DNA of 43,004 bases from IMG/VR virus record IMGVR_UViG_3300020222_000057, positions 1 to 43,004 of that record, one strand, 5' to 3'. Both the position numbers and the translations under genes were made by a program. The notes under the pieces are model-generated. The model did not search any database. It was not told the DNA's origin and worked only from the letters and a program-made list of their open reading frames with translations. Of this stretch, positions 13,480-19,912 are shown piece by piece (the first letter of the stretch is position 1; each line of letters begins with the position of its first letter). The DNA is from a virus.

Positions 13480-13533
13480 ATGAATTTACAAGTTGGCGAT
13501 CTGGTGCGTAATATTGAAAGAGAAGCAGAATAA
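13480..13533 (+). pseudogene. GDLV-family fragment, 17 codons
   Basis: ATGAATTTACAAGTTGGCG encodes MNLQVGDLVRNIEREAE then TAA. This is the entry strand of the family cut short by a stop. No continuation is seen in other frames. A remnant of a lost paralog. Confidence 0.5.
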
Positions 13534-13575
13534 GCTTTCAGAATTTGCAAAACATTTTATATTTGTGTCTTGACT

Positions 13576-13830
13576 ATGCGAAAAGACTTCCTCTATAATC
13601 ATGCAGATCTTGTTGCCTGCCCCGTGCTCGTGGAATCAAATAGTTATGTGCCTGTGCTTGGCATGGTTGTTGATAGGATATATGAGTCTGTTTTGAATTG
13701 TAATATGTATAAAATTGAGTGGGCAGATGGTAAGATTGAATGGTATGCTGGTTCACAGGTAGAGAAATATGCCGCTTGCTATCGCACGCAGGTTGATTTG
13801 ATGTATAATAAATCCAAGGAGAACACATAA
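13576..13830 (+). CDS. GDLV-family SH3-like small protein, 84 aa
   Basis: NHADLVACPVLVESNSYVPV and LGMVVDRIYE, then CNMYKIEWADGKIEWYAG, the family core strand. The first G of GDLV is replaced by A. ATG at 13576 chosen; a TTG two codons earlier is possible. Its stop shares a base with the next ATG (TAATG). Confidence 0.75.
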   Translation: MRKDFLYNHADLVACPVLVESNSYVPVLGMVVDRIYESVLNCNMYKIEWADGKIEWYAGSQVEKYAACYRTQVDLMYNKSKENT

Positions 13831-14171
13831 TGTCCCAACGTCAAACTTTTGAAGATTGCTTTGCGAGCCTGTATGATAACGATGGTAATTTTATCTCTCT
13901 GGCAAAGCTTGCCAAGATTGTAGAGAAGGCACAGAAGGCAGAGAAGAATGGTGAATGGAAGAAGCTTGCTATTGATTATTGGTACAATGAGGACGACGGC
14001 ACCGATCATCCTGCCATTGTTGGCGAGCGTGAGGAGACAGAGAAGGAAATGAAGGCGCGACTCAAGGAAGAAAAGCTTGACGCGCAGCAGGAGGAACTGT
14101 ATGCTAAGGAGCAAGAGGAAGCAGAGCGCAAGACCTACGAACGGCTCAAGAAGAAGTACGAAGGAAAGTAA
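13830..14171 (+). CDS. Coiled-coil hypothetical protein, 113 aa
   Basis: AAGGAGAACACATA before ATG. Residues 60-113 are almost entirely Glu, Lys, Arg, Ala and Gln with heptad-like spacing (REETEKEMKARLKEEKL), a clear coiled coil. The N-terminal part (SLAKLAKIVEKAQKAEKNGE) is also helical. No family recognised; may oligomerise. Confidence 0.75.
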   Translation: MSQRQTFEDCFASLYDNDGNFISLAKLAKIVEKAQKAEKNGEWKKLAIDYWYNEDDGTDHPAIVGEREETEKEMKARLKEEKLDAQQEELYAKEQEEAERKTYERLKKKYEGK

Positions 14172-14178
14172 TAGACCC

Positions 14179-14376
14179 ATGAAAGTCTATCGTGTATCAT
14201 CCCGCTACGATGATGGAACAAAGCCACAATATTTTCGTAGGCGGGATGGTGCAGAGCGTTTCATGCGTGAGATCTACCATGAAACGCTGCTGTTGAGAAA
14301 ACAGAATCAAAAAGATTTTCCATACGATGATTTTATTTCTCATATACTTATTGAAGAAGTTGATGTAGAATGGTGA
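14179..14376 (+). CDS. Hypothetical protein, 65 aa
   Basis: MKVYRVSSRYDDGTKPQYF, then a helix AERFMREIYHETLLL and a final strand ILIEEVDVEW. ATG only 4 bases after a TAATAG run; no ribosome site. Small alpha-beta protein, function unknown. Confidence 0.7.
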   Translation: MKVYRVSSRYDDGTKPQYFRRRDGAERFMREIYHETLLLRKQNQKDFPYDDFISHILIEEVDVEW

Positions 14377-14382
14377 AATAAT

Positions 14383-14462
14383 GCGCTGGTAGCCGAGGCG
14401 ATCTTCTAAATCGCTATCCGTAATTGGAGCTGAAAATGCACGTTCGATCCGTGTCCAGCGCA
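14383..14462 (+). tRNA. tRNA with UCU anticodon, reduced D arm and long variable arm
   Basis: Acceptor GCGCTGG/CCAGCGC, anticodon stem GCGAT/ATCGC with loop CTTCTAA (UCU, codon AGA, nominally Arg), variable arm TCC-GTAATT-GGA, T arm GCACG-TTCGATC-CGTGT, discriminator A. Only about 6 bases are left for a D arm. Either a shortened tRNA-Arg or part of the odd long-armed set with 10258 and 10399. Confidence 0.7.
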
Positions 14463-14490
14463 AATTGACTAACACAAAGGATAACATATA

Positions 14491-14856
14491 ATGGCTACCA
14501 AGAAGAATAAGCACATCAGCGACATGTCTACTAATGATCTTAAGAGCCTTCTAAAGAAGGCTCCTCTGGTTATCTCTGAGCAGAAGGTTGGCAAGGACAA
14601 GAAGAAGATTAGTGTTAATGTCCTAGATGAAAAGACTATGAAGGAATCTTTCAAGATTTCCCAGAAGGATTACGATAAGTTCTATAAGCTTGGAATGAAG
14701 TATGCAAGGGAATATAACAAGATGGTTCTTGACACGCGCAAAGGGCTTAGTTTAAACTTAGATCAATCGTTTGGTTGGACCGATGGATTCGTTGAAGGTG
14801 CCCTCCAAACGCTCTATAAGGGCATGGAGAAGCGGGAGTGGGGTAGGTGGTATTGA
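14491..14856 (+). CDS. Basic hypothetical protein, 121 aa
   Basis: AAAGGATAACATATA before ATG. Lysine-rich N-terminal half (KKAPLVISEQKVGKDKKKI), then helices (KDYDKFYKLGMKYAREYNKMV) and an aromatic end. A TTGACT-16-TATAATG promoter-like set overlaps the start codon. No family recognised; possibly nucleic-acid binding. Confidence 0.7.
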   Translation: MATKKNKHISDMSTNDLKSLLKKAPLVISEQKVGKDKKKISVNVLDEKTMKESFKISQKDYDKFYKLGMKYAREYNKMVLDTRKGLSLNLDQSFGWTDGFVEGALQTLYKGMEKREWGRWY

Positions 14857-14873
14857 ATCGTAGAGAGCATAAG

Positions 14874-15023
14874 ATGATAACTGATAAATATGTTGACGAC
14901 ACAAACGAGATAAGATATTCTATTGATTGGGCAGATGGTATGTCTGAGAGAAATTACAATACAAGAGAAGTGGCAGGTTATTTAGAAAATTTAATCAATG
15001 AGCAACGATCCTTACACAAATAA
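14874..15023 (+). CDS. Short protein carrying the second half of the GDLV pattern, 49 aa
   Basis: IRYSIDWADGMSERNYNTREV matches the Y-x-V-[ED]-W-[AS]-D-G strand and following helix, but the GDLV strand is absent. Probably a 5'-truncated paralog; an in-frame TTG at 14853 does not restore the motif. Overlaps the next gene by 26 bases. Confidence 0.45.
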   Translation: MITDKYVDDTNEIRYSIDWADGMSERNYNTREVAGYLENLINEQRSLHK

Positions 15024-15183
15024 ATGTGACTCCTGTGGATGGGATGTGGCACGCAATATGCACGCTGTTGCTCATGTAGGATTTCGCTTCTATTGTAATC
15101 GCTGCCATGATAAGATTGTGAAGGAAGCAAGGAAAGCTTTCAAAGAAAAGCAACAGAAGCTTCTTGAACAGCAGACTAGTTAG
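14998..15183 (+). CDS. Small zinc-ribbon protein, 61 aa
   Basis: CDSCG at residues 10-14 and CNRCH at about 33-37, then a long charged helix (VKEARKAFKEKQQKLLEQQ). Zinc ribbon plus helix, probably nucleic-acid or protein binding. Followed at once by a promoter-like TTGAAC-17-TATAAT and tRNA-Thr. Confidence 0.75.
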   Translation: MSNDPYTNKCDSCGWDVARNMHAVAHVGFRFYCNRCHDKIVKEARKAFKEKQQKLLEQQTS

Positions 15184-15192
15184 CGATATAAT

Positions 15193-15263
15193 GCACCTAT
15201 CGTATAGCGGTAGTACGCCAAGCTTGTACCTTGGAAGCGGGGGATCGTACCCCTCTGGGTGCT
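15193..15263 (+). tRNA. tRNA-Thr(UGU)
   Basis: Acceptor GCACCTA/TGGGTGC, D stem GTA/TAC, anticodon stem CCAAG/CTTGG with loop CTTGTAC, T arm GGGGG/CCCTC with loop ATCGTAC (A replaces the usual T54), discriminator T. TATAAT (15187-15192) abuts the 5' end, too close to be its own promoter. Confidence 0.82.
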
Positions 15264-15270
15264 AAAACAT

Positions 15271-15465
15271 ATGGAATACGATATTGGTCATATTCTTCAT
15301 TGTGGTGATAGTCTTGGTTGGATAGTTGACAAATGCGAAGATGATGGTACAATAGTTTATAAGGTTGATTGGTCGGATGGATGGGATTATGAAGAATGTT
15401 GGTATGAACAAAAGAAAATAGATGATTTTACCGAACATCTTTACAATCTGTGCAAGGCAGTATAG
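15271..15465 (+). CDS. GDLV-family SH3-like small protein, 64 aa
   Basis: YDIGHILHCGDSLGWIVDK and IVYKVDWSDGWDYEEC give both family strands; GHIL replaces GDLV. Starts 7 bases after tRNA-Thr; no ribosome site. Function unknown. Confidence 0.75.
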   Translation: MEYDIGHILHCGDSLGWIVDKCEDDGTIVYKVDWSDGWDYEECWYEQKKIDDFTEHLYNLCKAV

Positions 15466-15476
15466 AATAAAGATAT

Positions 15477-15561
15477 GGCGGGTTGGTGAAATTGATAAAC
15501 ACACGGGTTTCAAACACCCGCGCCGAAAGGTTTGAGGGTTTGAGTCCCTCACCCGCTACCA
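15477..15561 (+). tRNA. tRNA-Leu(CAA), CCA encoded
   Basis: Acceptor GGCGGGT/ACCCGCT, anticodon stem CGGGT/ACCCG with loop TTCAAAC (CAA), variable arm GCC-GAAA-GGT, T arm GAGGG-TTTGAGT-CCCTC, discriminator A and encoded CCA. Unlike tRNA-Leu(UAA) it has no intron. Confidence 0.88.
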
Positions 15562-15577
15562 AGTTTTTAAATTATAC

Positions 15578-15662
15578 GGGTAGGTACTCAAGTAGACAAC
15601 GAGAGTTCACTGTAAATGAACCGCGCTTATGCGCTACGGTGGTGCAAATCCATCCCTACCCA
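15578..15662 (+). tRNA. tRNA-Tyr(GUA)
   Basis: Acceptor GGGTAGG/CCTACCC, D stem CTC/GAG, anticodon stem GTTCA/TGAAC with loop CTGTAAA (GUA), bacterial-type long variable arm GCGC-TTAT-GCGC, T arm GGTGG-TGCAAAT-CCATC, discriminator A. Confidence 0.88.
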
Positions 15663-15668
15663 CTCTTT

Positions 15669-15938
15669 ATGAATAGACCTGCTAAAGATTATTCAAATTA
15701 CGAAGAAGTCTTTGCAGAGTATGGACACCTAATTGGTAGCTTGATAGAATTTACAAATCAGTTATCAAAGCAAAAGGCAATAGGTATAATTACTGGTATA
15801 ACAATTGCACATAGAAGTTATTGTTGTTTCGAAATTGACTTCTATTCTCCAGAAGGTTATAATGTCGCGGGACACAAGATAACTCCTTCAGTATCAGAAC
15901 TGGTAAACAACAAAAAAGCTTTCCGTATACTTTCATAA
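15669..15938 (+). CDS. Divergent GDLV-family-like protein, 89 aa
   Basis: ATG at 15669 lies just after tRNA-Tyr; upstream in-frame codons belong to the tRNAs. YGHLIGSLIEFTNQLSKQKA and IGIITGITIAH resemble the entry and second strands, CCFEIDFYSPEG the third. Weak member; function unknown. Confidence 0.6.
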   Translation: MNRPAKDYSNYEEVFAEYGHLIGSLIEFTNQLSKQKAIGIITGITIAHRSYCCFEIDFYSPEGYNVAGHKITPSVSELVNNKKAFRILS

Positions 15939-16006
15939 TGGCAACCATCAGTGATTTCATGTATACTGGTGTCGTGGTATATATCATCTATAGGATATTT
16001 GTATGA
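15938..16006 (+). CDS. Possible membrane micropeptide, 22 aa
   Basis: ATG shares a base with the upstream stop (TAATG) and its TGA overlaps the next ATG (ATGA), the coupling seen for real genes here. MATISDFMYTGVVVYIIYRI is almost one membrane helix. Length alone makes it uncertain. Confidence 0.4.
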   Translation: MATISDFMYTGVVVYIIYRIFV

Positions 16007-16263
16007 AAGTAGTTGCAGGAGATCTTGTGCTATTTCCTACAGATGATAAGAATAATTTCAAAGAACAGTATGGCATGGTTCTTGAAGTTATGGAAAACTA
16101 TTTTAGTGAGCCGCACGATGAAGAAGATGGTCTTGACGAGGGAGAGGCTTATCGTGTAGAATGGATGTTGCCAGACGGTGATATGGAATATAGCATCGAG
16201 GATTATCGAGAGATCAAGGCATTTCGCCTAGCGTTCCTAAAGAAACATCCAGAACATTTATGA
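16003..16263 (+). CDS. GDLV-family SH3-like small protein, 86 aa
   Basis: VVAGDLVLFPTDDK, YGMVLEVMENYF, then YRVEWMLPDGDMEYSI after an acidic loop (EEDGLDEGEA). Full pattern with a longer third loop. GCAGGAGATC lies inside the gene, so no ribosome site is seen before ATG. Overlaps the next gene by 4 bases. Confidence 0.8.
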   Translation: MKVVAGDLVLFPTDDKNNFKEQYGMVLEVMENYFSEPHDEEDGLDEGEAYRVEWMLPDGDMEYSIEDYREIKAFRLAFLKKHPEHL

Positions 16264-16541
16264 CACCAGCAGAAAAAAAGTATATGAAGATGCTTGGGGA
16301 TATGGTAGAATATGATTATCAATGTTGGGATAGCGCAACGGTCAAGTTTGCATATAAGCCGGTGATTATCATTCCTACCAGAATGGAAAAGATTGCAGGT
16401 TGGTGGTTTTTCTATTGTCAATTGATTGGCAAGCATGATGATTTTTATCATCGTGATGGTATGGTGCGGATTGCTTGCAACGATTTAGTTAAAAACTGTC
16501 GTCAGCCTTCTTGCAATAACATTCAACCTGTTGTAGAATAA
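16260..16541 (+). CDS. TEKKY-family protein, 93 aa
   Basis: MTPAEKKYMKMLGDMVEY start, then KPVIIIPTRMEKIAGWWFF and IACNDLVKNC, matching the order of motifs at 6325 and 6597. The end codons (NNIQPVVE) include the promoter of the next gene. Function unknown. Confidence 0.75.
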   Translation: MTPAEKKYMKMLGDMVEYDYQCWDSATVKFAYKPVIIIPTRMEKIAGWWFFYCQLIGKHDDFYHRDGMVRIACNDLVKNCRQPSCNNIQPVVE

Positions 16542-16545
16542 GCCC
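16511..16545 (+). promoter_or_regulatory. Leaderless promoter
   Basis: TTGCAA (16511-16516), 17 bp, TAGAAT (16534-16539), AAGCCC, then ATG at 16546. The whole promoter is coding sequence of the upstream gene. Confidence 0.8.
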
Positions 16546-16890
16546 ATGAAAATCATTAACTGTAGCGAATGTGATGTGCAGTTTGACCAGCACTCCCGCG
16601 AGAAGCGCAAGGTTGGCGGTATCTCTACCCATTGTGTTGACTGTAGCGAGGAGACTGTGGTAAAGTATGCTGGCGTTGCCGCAGGAGAGGGAAAAGCTGC
16701 TAACGTATCCATTCTTAAGTTTAATAGCGAGCGTGACAGGAGTAATTACCTTTCATTTTGGCAGGCTAATACTGGATTGCACAAAGGAAAATCGTGTCAC
16801 CTATCACGCGGTCTTAAGAGTACGCCAGACATTAAGTTTGAGACACGCGCTACTTTTGTTGCAAATCCAAATCACAAGGGCAAAGCTTGA
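16546..16890 (+). CDS. Zinc-ribbon-like protein, 114 aa
   Basis: CSEC at residues 6-9 and CVDC at about 30-33 form a zinc ribbon; the rest (SILKFNSERDRSNYLSFWQA) is mixed alpha-beta with a basic end. Leaderless mRNA predicted. The last residues NHKGKA are repeated at the end of the next gene. Confidence 0.75.
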   Translation: MKIINCSECDVQFDQHSREKRKVGGISTHCVDCSEETVVKYAGVAAGEGKAANVSILKFNSERDRSNYLSFWQANTGLHKGKSCHLSRGLKSTPDIKFETRATFVANPNHKGKA

Positions 16891-17093
16891 ATACAAAGCA
16901 ATCCATTAGATATTGTATTAAGTATCTTGAGGATAATCCAGAGAAAGAGTTTTATTTTCTTGAAGGTAGTTGCGTAGGAGAAGAAATCGTAGTAGTATAT
17001 AGGAACAAAGATTGTAGCGGAAAAAGTTATTATGAATATCGGGTAGCTACTTTGAAAGAGATAGGTTGGAAAAACCACAAGGGTAAGGCATGA
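16887..17093 (+). CDS. Hypothetical protein with TTG start, 68 aa
   Basis: TTG overlaps the upstream TGA (TTGA). MNTKQSIRYCIKYLEDNP, then FYFLEGSCVGEEIVVVYR and YYEYRVATLKEIGW: helix followed by three strands. Shares the C-terminal NHKGKA with the gene before it. Function unknown. Confidence 0.6.
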   Translation: MNTKQSIRYCIKYLEDNPEKEFYFLEGSCVGEEIVVVYRNKDCSGKSYYEYRVATLKEIGWKNHKGKA

Positions 17094-17146
17094 AAATCAC
17101 ACAGCGGGATAACAAGATGTATAACGAAGAATCTTCAAAAGGTTAA
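17090..17146 (+). CDS. Possible micropeptide, 18 aa
   Basis: ATGA overlap with the upstream stop, MKITQRDNKMYNEESSKG then TAA, 3 bases before the next ATG. Spacing fits the local pattern, but there is no independent support. Confidence 0.3.
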   Translation: MKITQRDNKMYNEESSKG

Positions 17147-17149
17147 ACC

Positions 17150-17530
17150 ATGACTCCTACAGAGAAAAAGTATTCCCAACATATCGGCAAGCTTTACCTT
17201 ACTAGGAACCGGCGCTATAATACCGAAAAGGAAAAGTTTGAGAATCATCACAGCTTGATTATGATTTATGGTATCCGTCGCCGCGGGTTTAACGAAAAGA
17301 CGGGATACTTTGTTTACAATGTGAATACCATTACTTCTGTTGACGTTGAGTGGAAGAAGGATTATAGTGTGCGCTGTACCGATATCCATCGTGGTTCAAG
17401 CGCAAGCAGTTATTGGTATGCAACGCACGCAAGCAGTTATTGGTATGCAACGCAGTATATCCCGTTGACAGACGAGAACAAGCATCTTATTGATACCATC
17501 GTTGAGTGTGAAGAAAAGCCAAGCTTTTAA
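17150..17530 (+). CDS. TEKKY-family protein with duplicated aromatic repeat, 126 aa
   Basis: MTPTEKKYSQHIGKLYLTRN, central HSLIMIYGIRRRG and VRCTDIHRG match the family. A perfect 27-bp tandem repeat (17401-17427, 17428-17454) encodes ASSYWYATH twice, then the sequence continues in frame. A recent slippage duplication in a surface loop is likely. Function unknown. Confidence 0.75.
   Translation: MTPTEKKYSQHIGKLYLTRNRRYNTEKEKFENHHSLIMIYGIRRRGFNEKTGYFVYNVNTITSVDVEWKKDYSVRCTDIHRGSSASSYWYATHASSYWYATQYIPLTDENKHLIDTIVECEEKPSF
17401..17454 (+). repeat. Perfect 27-bp tandem duplication
   Basis: Two identical copies, 17401-17427 and 17428-17454, in frame inside the gene at 17150 and encoding nine residues each. 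Confidence 0.95.
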
Positions 17531-17531
17531 T

Positions 17532-17774
17532 ATGCCACAACACTACACTCAAAAAGAGCTTGACAAGTATCAGAATAGTGTGGGACAATTGCTTATCAGC
17601 AGGGATAAAGTAGATGGTAACCTGCTAGTTTTTATCCATGAAGTTGATTTGCATACTAGAGTTTTACCTGTTTACAGGGCGCAATATATATGCGATGATG
17701 ATGGTCTGAACGGGCAGATAAGATGGTTAGCTTGTAGAGTGGTACATCAAAATTATAAGGCATATCGTGGATGA
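17532..17774 (+). CDS. Divergent TEKKY-family protein, 80 aa
   Basis: YTQKELDKYQNSVGQLLISRD keeps the K-Y-x4-G-x-L core; LLVFIHEVDLHTRVL is the central strand and ACRVVHQNYK replaces the CTDL motif. Directly follows the previous family member. Function unknown. Confidence 0.65.
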   Translation: MPQHYTQKELDKYQNSVGQLLISRDKVDGNLLVFIHEVDLHTRVLPVYRAQYICDDDGLNGQIRWLACRVVHQNYKAYRG

Positions 17775-17994
17775 ACTTGTCCAGAAATATGTAGGAAGCA
17801 TCTTTAGAAAGATAAGCGGTCTTGGTTCTAACGCGAATACTATTGCATTTGTGACAGAAGTATTGGGAGATGAATATGAAAGATCTTTTATCCAATATGA
17901 ACTTTATTCTGATTCTCCGCTAATTTGTTACGCTGGACAAAAGAGTACGCTTCCGCTAGAATCATTTGACGACCGATACAGGAGAATTAATTAA
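17767..17994 (+). CDS. Divergent TEKKY-family protein with GTG start, 75 aa
   Basis: GTG start gives MDELVQKYVGSIFRKISGLG, keeping K-Y-x-G. Then TIAFVTEVLGDEYERSF and a short C-terminal helix. Overlaps the previous gene by 8 bases and ends directly before the next ATG. Function unknown. Confidence 0.6.
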   Translation: MDELVQKYVGSIFRKISGLGSNANTIAFVTEVLGDEYERSFIQYELYSDSPLICYAGQKSTLPLESFDDRYRRIN

Positions 17995-18402
17995 ATGGAC
18001 TACAGCAACGAGATCAGCAATCTGTTTGACAATGGCAAGTTTGATGGTATCATTGGTTATGACGATGATCAGGCTTATGAATTTTATAAGCAGATCCACG
18101 CGAGCGAGCGGTTGCTTCCAGAGATCGAATGGGATAAGATTAAGAACATGGTAGAGTATGCCAAGACACTTAATGATGTTAACTTCATGCGTCTTTGGAA
18201 GCTGATTAGCGCGGGCAATACAAAGAATACTGTACGTTTCCATAGTTTGGTGCGGGATCGGATTGTCTCTGCTATTATGAACCGTGAGGCGCATAAGGAG
18301 TGTGACTTTGCTGTTGCTCCCGGCAGCAACGCTGCCAAGCTGCGCGACGAGCAAATGAAGCAGAGAGTTGAGGCGGGCAGGAATCAGCAGATTAATGGAT
18401 AA
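17995..18402 (+). CDS. Stand-alone paralog of the MoxR C-terminal domain, 135 aa
   Basis: MVEYAKTLNDVNFMRLWKLI and NTKNTVRFHSLVRDRIVSAI align residue by residue with the last about 60 residues of the MoxR protein at 3942 (LADYAKLVPSEAFMKLWRAV, NTKNTVKLHPIVKDR). There is no ATPase domain. It may compete for, or bridge to, the VWA partner. The N-terminal part (NEISNLFDNGKFDG) and tail are unique. Confidence 0.75.
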   Translation: MDYSNEISNLFDNGKFDGIIGYDDDQAYEFYKQIHASERLLPEIEWDKIKNMVEYAKTLNDVNFMRLWKLISAGNTKNTVRFHSLVRDRIVSAIMNREAHKECDFAVAPGSNAAKLRDEQMKQRVEAGRNQQING

Positions 18403-18558
18403 GATAAGGCGTGGCATAGAATCTGTCCAAGATGCCGTAGGGTTGTTGTTAGACACCACAATCCAGATGCACCGCAACTATGGGATATGCTAGTGTTTCT
18501 TTTCTTTGCAGGCATCATAATAAAAGCTTGCGAACTAGTTGGTTGTAGTATAAAATAG
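18403..18558 (+). pseudogene. Remnant of a zinc-ribbon membrane protein
   Basis: In the frame right after the TAA at 18400-18402: RICPRCRR...LVFLFFAGIIIKACELVGCSIK, matching the C-terminal two thirds of the gene at 19732 (VCPHCTR...LLVIGGILKACEWMGCSVR). No start codon precedes the CPRC motif; only a late ATG (MLVFLFF) remains. The end carries a promoter, which may be why it is kept. Confidence 0.5.
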
Positions 18559-18562
18559 CGCC
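18528..18562 (+). promoter_or_regulatory. Leaderless promoter
   Basis: TTGCGA (18528-18533), 17 bp, TAAAAT (18551-18556), 6 bases to ATG at 18563. A sister copy (TTGCGA-17-TAAGAT) ends the paralogous gene at 19732. Confidence 0.7.
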
Positions 18563-18763
18563 ATGCCAAGCAAAAAGAACAAGATACAGGTAGGCGATCT
18601 TTGGCAGTATAAGGGTAATGCTACAATCTATATCATTGTTGAGATTATCAAGCATCCGTTCTTTAATGATAGCGTCACCTTGAAGAGTATTGATTGTATG
18701 GATGGTGGCAGCTATAATATAGATATTACATATCTCAGCTTAGATTATAGAAAGCTTGCATAG
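18563..18763 (+). CDS. GDLV-family (GDLW) small protein, 66 aa
   Basis: IQVGDLWQYKGNATIYIIVEI, then VTLKSIDCMDGGSYNIDI. This GDLW branch, shared with the next gene, replaces the GW-V strand by a longer hydrophobic strand. Function unknown. Confidence 0.7.
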   Translation: MPSKKNKIQVGDLWQYKGNATIYIIVEIIKHPFFNDSVTLKSIDCMDGGSYNIDITYLSLDYRKLA

Positions 18764-18764
18764 G

Positions 18765-18956
18765 ATGAAGAAGCTTGCTAAACTTGATGTGGCAGAGATC
18801 GGAGACTTGTGGCGTTGGGAACAAACCGGCGATCTATACATGATTGTAGATGCGAGCAACATGGAAGTTTGTGCTGTTCCCTTGCATCTTCCCGGTGATA
18901 GATATACAAAGTTGCGTAGAGCAGAGTTCTATACGAGGTTCAAAAAGGTAAGTTAA
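18765..18956 (+). CDS. GDLV-family (GDLW) small protein, 63 aa
   Basis: AEIGDLWRWEQTGDLYMIVDA, then VCAVPLHLPGDRYTKL. Closest to the preceding gene. Ends in KKVS encoded by AAGGTAAGTTAA, the same end as the next gene. Function unknown. Confidence 0.7.
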   Translation: MKKLAKLDVAEIGDLWRWEQTGDLYMIVDASNMEVCAVPLHLPGDRYTKLRRAEFYTRFKKVS

Positions 18957-18957
18957 T

Positions 18958-19131
18958 GTGGACACCAATCCTACATACGAAGTTGCGGATCTCCTAAAAG
19001 AAAAAGACTTTGAAGTTTATTATCTAGTTGTATCAGTAGGGATTGATGTGTTAGTATGGGACTCAAGGCAGAACAGAACTTATCCCTTGCCAGCAAATGT
19101 CTTGAGCAATTACTTAGATAAGGTAAGTTAA
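18958..19131 (+). CDS. Divergent GDLV-like small protein with GTG start, 57 aa
   Basis: GTG at 18958 just after the upstream stop. YEVADLLKEKDFEVYYLVVS resembles a shifted entry strand, and VLVWDSRQNRTYPL the W strand. Ends with DKVS and the same AAGGTAAGTTAA tail as its neighbour. No ATG is available for this frame. Confidence 0.5.
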   Translation: MDTNPTYEVADLLKEKDFEVYYLVVSVGIDVLVWDSRQNRTYPLPANVLSNYLDKVS

Positions 19132-19171
19132 CGCGCAGGAGAAACAAAAATAATATGACCTAGTTACTGAT

Positions 19172-19354
19172 ATGAGCAAGGGTGATGTGCTTGTGTCAGG
19201 CGTTGTTGTAGACGTTGGAGTGCCAGAGAACAACAAGATAGATTATATTATCCAGTTCCCACAGGATGCCGATCCAGATACATCTATGCCTCTTTATGCC
19301 TTGACACGGGATGAGTATATAGCCTATTATAAGCGTGAACCAGCTATCCCCTAA
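19172..19354 (+). CDS. GDLV-like small protein, 60 aa
   Basis: MSKGDVLVSGVVVDVGVPEN, then YIIQFPQDADPDTSMPLY. GDVLV entry strand and G-V-V-V-D strand are kept. A GGAGAAAC ribosome-like site lies about 30 bases upstream, too far to be optimal. Function unknown. Confidence 0.6.
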   Translation: MSKGDVLVSGVVVDVGVPENNKIDYIIQFPQDADPDTSMPLYALTRDEYIAYYKREPAIP

Positions 19355-19534
19355 GCTTTATAATGTCTTTCAGACGCTAAGTATATAACCGTACATAAGT
19401 ATAATTACCTGTTGTAAGCTTAAGTATAAATAAAAAAAGTTTGGTAATTGGGGGTATTAAGCCCCTTTATCCAAATTCATCAATGATTTCAAGGACTTAC
19501 ACGATGCCCCTTTACAAGATCGGCCAAATGCGGT

Positions 19535-19735
19535 ATGATACAGATAGGTGATATAGTAGCTATAGCCAGCTATGATAGGGATATATTAGGGGTAATAACA
19601 GCCCAGTATGCCCGTGATAGTTGGCAGGTATCTTGGCTAGGTGGGGAGATATGCTACTACAGGACAGATGAAATATATTGGTTGAAAGAGCATTGGAACC
19701 TGTTGACAAGCCTTGGGTTACAGGCTAAGATATGA
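19535..19735 (+). CDS. GDLV-family SH3-like small protein, 66 aa
   Basis: IQIGDIVAIASYDRDILGVIT, then WQVSWLGGEICYYRTDEIYW: full pattern with VSW for VEW. TTACAA-16-TATGAT overlaps the start codon. Function unknown. Confidence 0.75.
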   Translation: MIQIGDIVAIASYDRDILGVITAQYARDSWQVSWLGGEICYYRTDEIYWLKEHWNLLTSLGLQAKI

Positions 19736-19911
19736 TATGCGAACAATGCAGGATGGAGATACCAACAGGTGCAAGAGTCTGTCCACATTGCACAAGAGAT
19801 ATAACATATACTAATGTCCGTGACTTTGATGGATTGGATATGATATTCTGGCTATTAGTTATCGGCGGTATATTAAAGGCTTGCGAATGGATGGGATGTA
19901 GTGTAAGATAG
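19732..19911 (+). CDS. Zinc-ribbon membrane protein, 59 aa
   Basis: CEQC at residues 3-6 and CPHC at 17-20 form a zinc ribbon; residues about 38-52 (MIFWLLVIGGILKAC) form one membrane segment. ATGA overlap with the upstream gene. Cytoplasmic ribbon with a C-terminal anchor is the likely topology. Paralog of the decayed copy at 18403. Confidence 0.7.
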   Translation: MICEQCRMEIPTGARVCPHCTRDITYTNVRDFDGLDMIFWLLVIGGILKACEWMGCSVR

Positions 19912-19912
19912 A

